Shown here: positions 7,094-7,398 of the stretch, piece after piece
How the letters are laid out: every line of letters begins with the position of its first letter
Position numbering within the stretch: position 1 is the first letter of the stretch
Assembly: GCA_002424495.1 (NCBI GenBank)
Contig: DIKH01000239.1
Coordinates: 1-7,398, forward strand
Length of the DNA: 7,398 nucleotides
Reading direction: 5' to 3'
Origin: Desulfobacteraceae bacterium UBA5623
GTDB lineage: Bacteria; Desulfobacterota; DSM-4660; Desulfatiglandales; Desulfatiglandaceae
Position numbers and translations under genes: made by a program
The notes under the pieces: model-generated
What the model was told of the DNA's origin: nothing
Seen by the model: only the letters and a program-made list of their open reading frames with translations
The model's database searches: none

Positions 7094-7110
7094 ATCAAGG
7101 GAAAAGGTTA

Positions 7111-7398
7111 TCACTTGGGAATGATAATAACCTTCTTAAACAGGCCATCCCCACGGCTCTTGGTGCTCAATTCATTGTCATCCTTCAGCGCCAGATGAAC
7201 GATCCTCCTATCATGGGGATATAGAAGGTTGGTGACGACGGGTTTTTTGATCTTCTTTGCCTTGGAACCCATCTGCAGCGCCATTTGGGTCAGGAATTCC
7301 TTCCTCCTCTGACGATAGCTCTCAGAATCAATAACAACATGGGTCCTCTTTTCCAGGGTCTTGTTGACGATCTTGTTGACCACAAATTGCAGGGCATC
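7111..7398 (-). CDS. jag: RNA-binding protein Jag/KhpB (SpoIIIJ-associated), C-terminal part
   Basis: 95 residues are visible; the frame is open to the right edge, so the start lies outside the window. The first visible residues, DALQFVVNKIVNK, match the end of the KH domain of Jag; its GxxG loop is not visible. After the VVIDSESYRQRR segment comes the R3H domain with the diagnostic R-x3-H in DRRIVHLAL, and the protein ends in VIIIPK like other Jag proteins. Jag binds RNA in the cytoplasm; in streptococci the homologue KhpB/EloR affects cell elongation and division. It normally lies between yidC and mnmE, and here mnmE follows on the same strand after 135 bases containing two stem-loops. The identification is secure despite truncation. 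Confidence 0.92.
   Translation of the reverse strand, partial: DALQFVVNKIVNKTLEKRTHVVIDSESYRQRRKEFLTQMALQMGSKAKKIKKPVVTNLLYPHDRRIVHLALKDDNELSTKSRGDGLFKKVIIIPK

Noticed and set aside
6976..7098. Upstream extension of mnmE giving a 511-residue protein
   Set aside because: The 41 extra residues are cysteine- and basic-rich, unlike MnmE N-termini, and are encoded by the two stem-loops; starting at 6975 gives the usual length of 470.

Overview
The window reads like chromosomal DNA from a Gram-negative, probably anaerobic, member of the Desulfobacterota (former Deltaproteobacteria). This rests on three things: a ThiC of the short anaerobe type, the conserved jag-mnmE order, and an envelope protein whose C-terminus looks like an outer-membrane barrel. 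The assignment is inference from protein resemblance and gene order. I see no mobile element, CRISPR array, tRNA or rRNA, and base composition looks even throughout.

Layout. The + strand carries the 3' part of a thiC-type radical SAM gene (1-936). A 301-base intergenic region (937-1237) follows. It holds a good sigma-54-like -24/-12 element, a weak terminator candidate, a sigma-70-like promoter and a cluster of small dyads. Next is a secreted NlpC/P60 peptidase (1238-2458) whose second half looks like an outer-membrane beta-barrel. The - strand, read from the right edge leftwards, carries the 3' end of jag/khpB (7398-7111), then mnmE (6975-5563), then a 1004-residue divergent class A penicillin-binding protein (5525-2511). 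The NlpC/P60 gene and the penicillin-binding protein gene converge, with 52 bases between their stop codons.

How the genes fit together. jag and mnmE form the tail of the classic rpmH-rnpA-yidC-jag-mnmE group (RNA binding, tRNA modification, membrane-protein insertion). The penicillin-binding protein follows mnmE after 37 bases and is probably co-transcribed, which places a peptidoglycan synthase behind the RNA-binding regulator Jag. The convergent gene encodes a likely peptidoglycan hydrolase, so the middle of the window is devoted to the cell wall. The thiC-type gene is functionally separate (thiamin pyrimidine synthesis, or possibly the B12 lower ligand).

Most noteworthy: the NlpC/P60-barrel fusion, the sigma-54-like promoter upstream of it, the altered glycosyltransferase motifs in the penicillin-binding protein, and two consecutive stem-loops between jag and mnmE. 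The window is otherwise largely housekeeping, and I found no convincing new multi-gene system.
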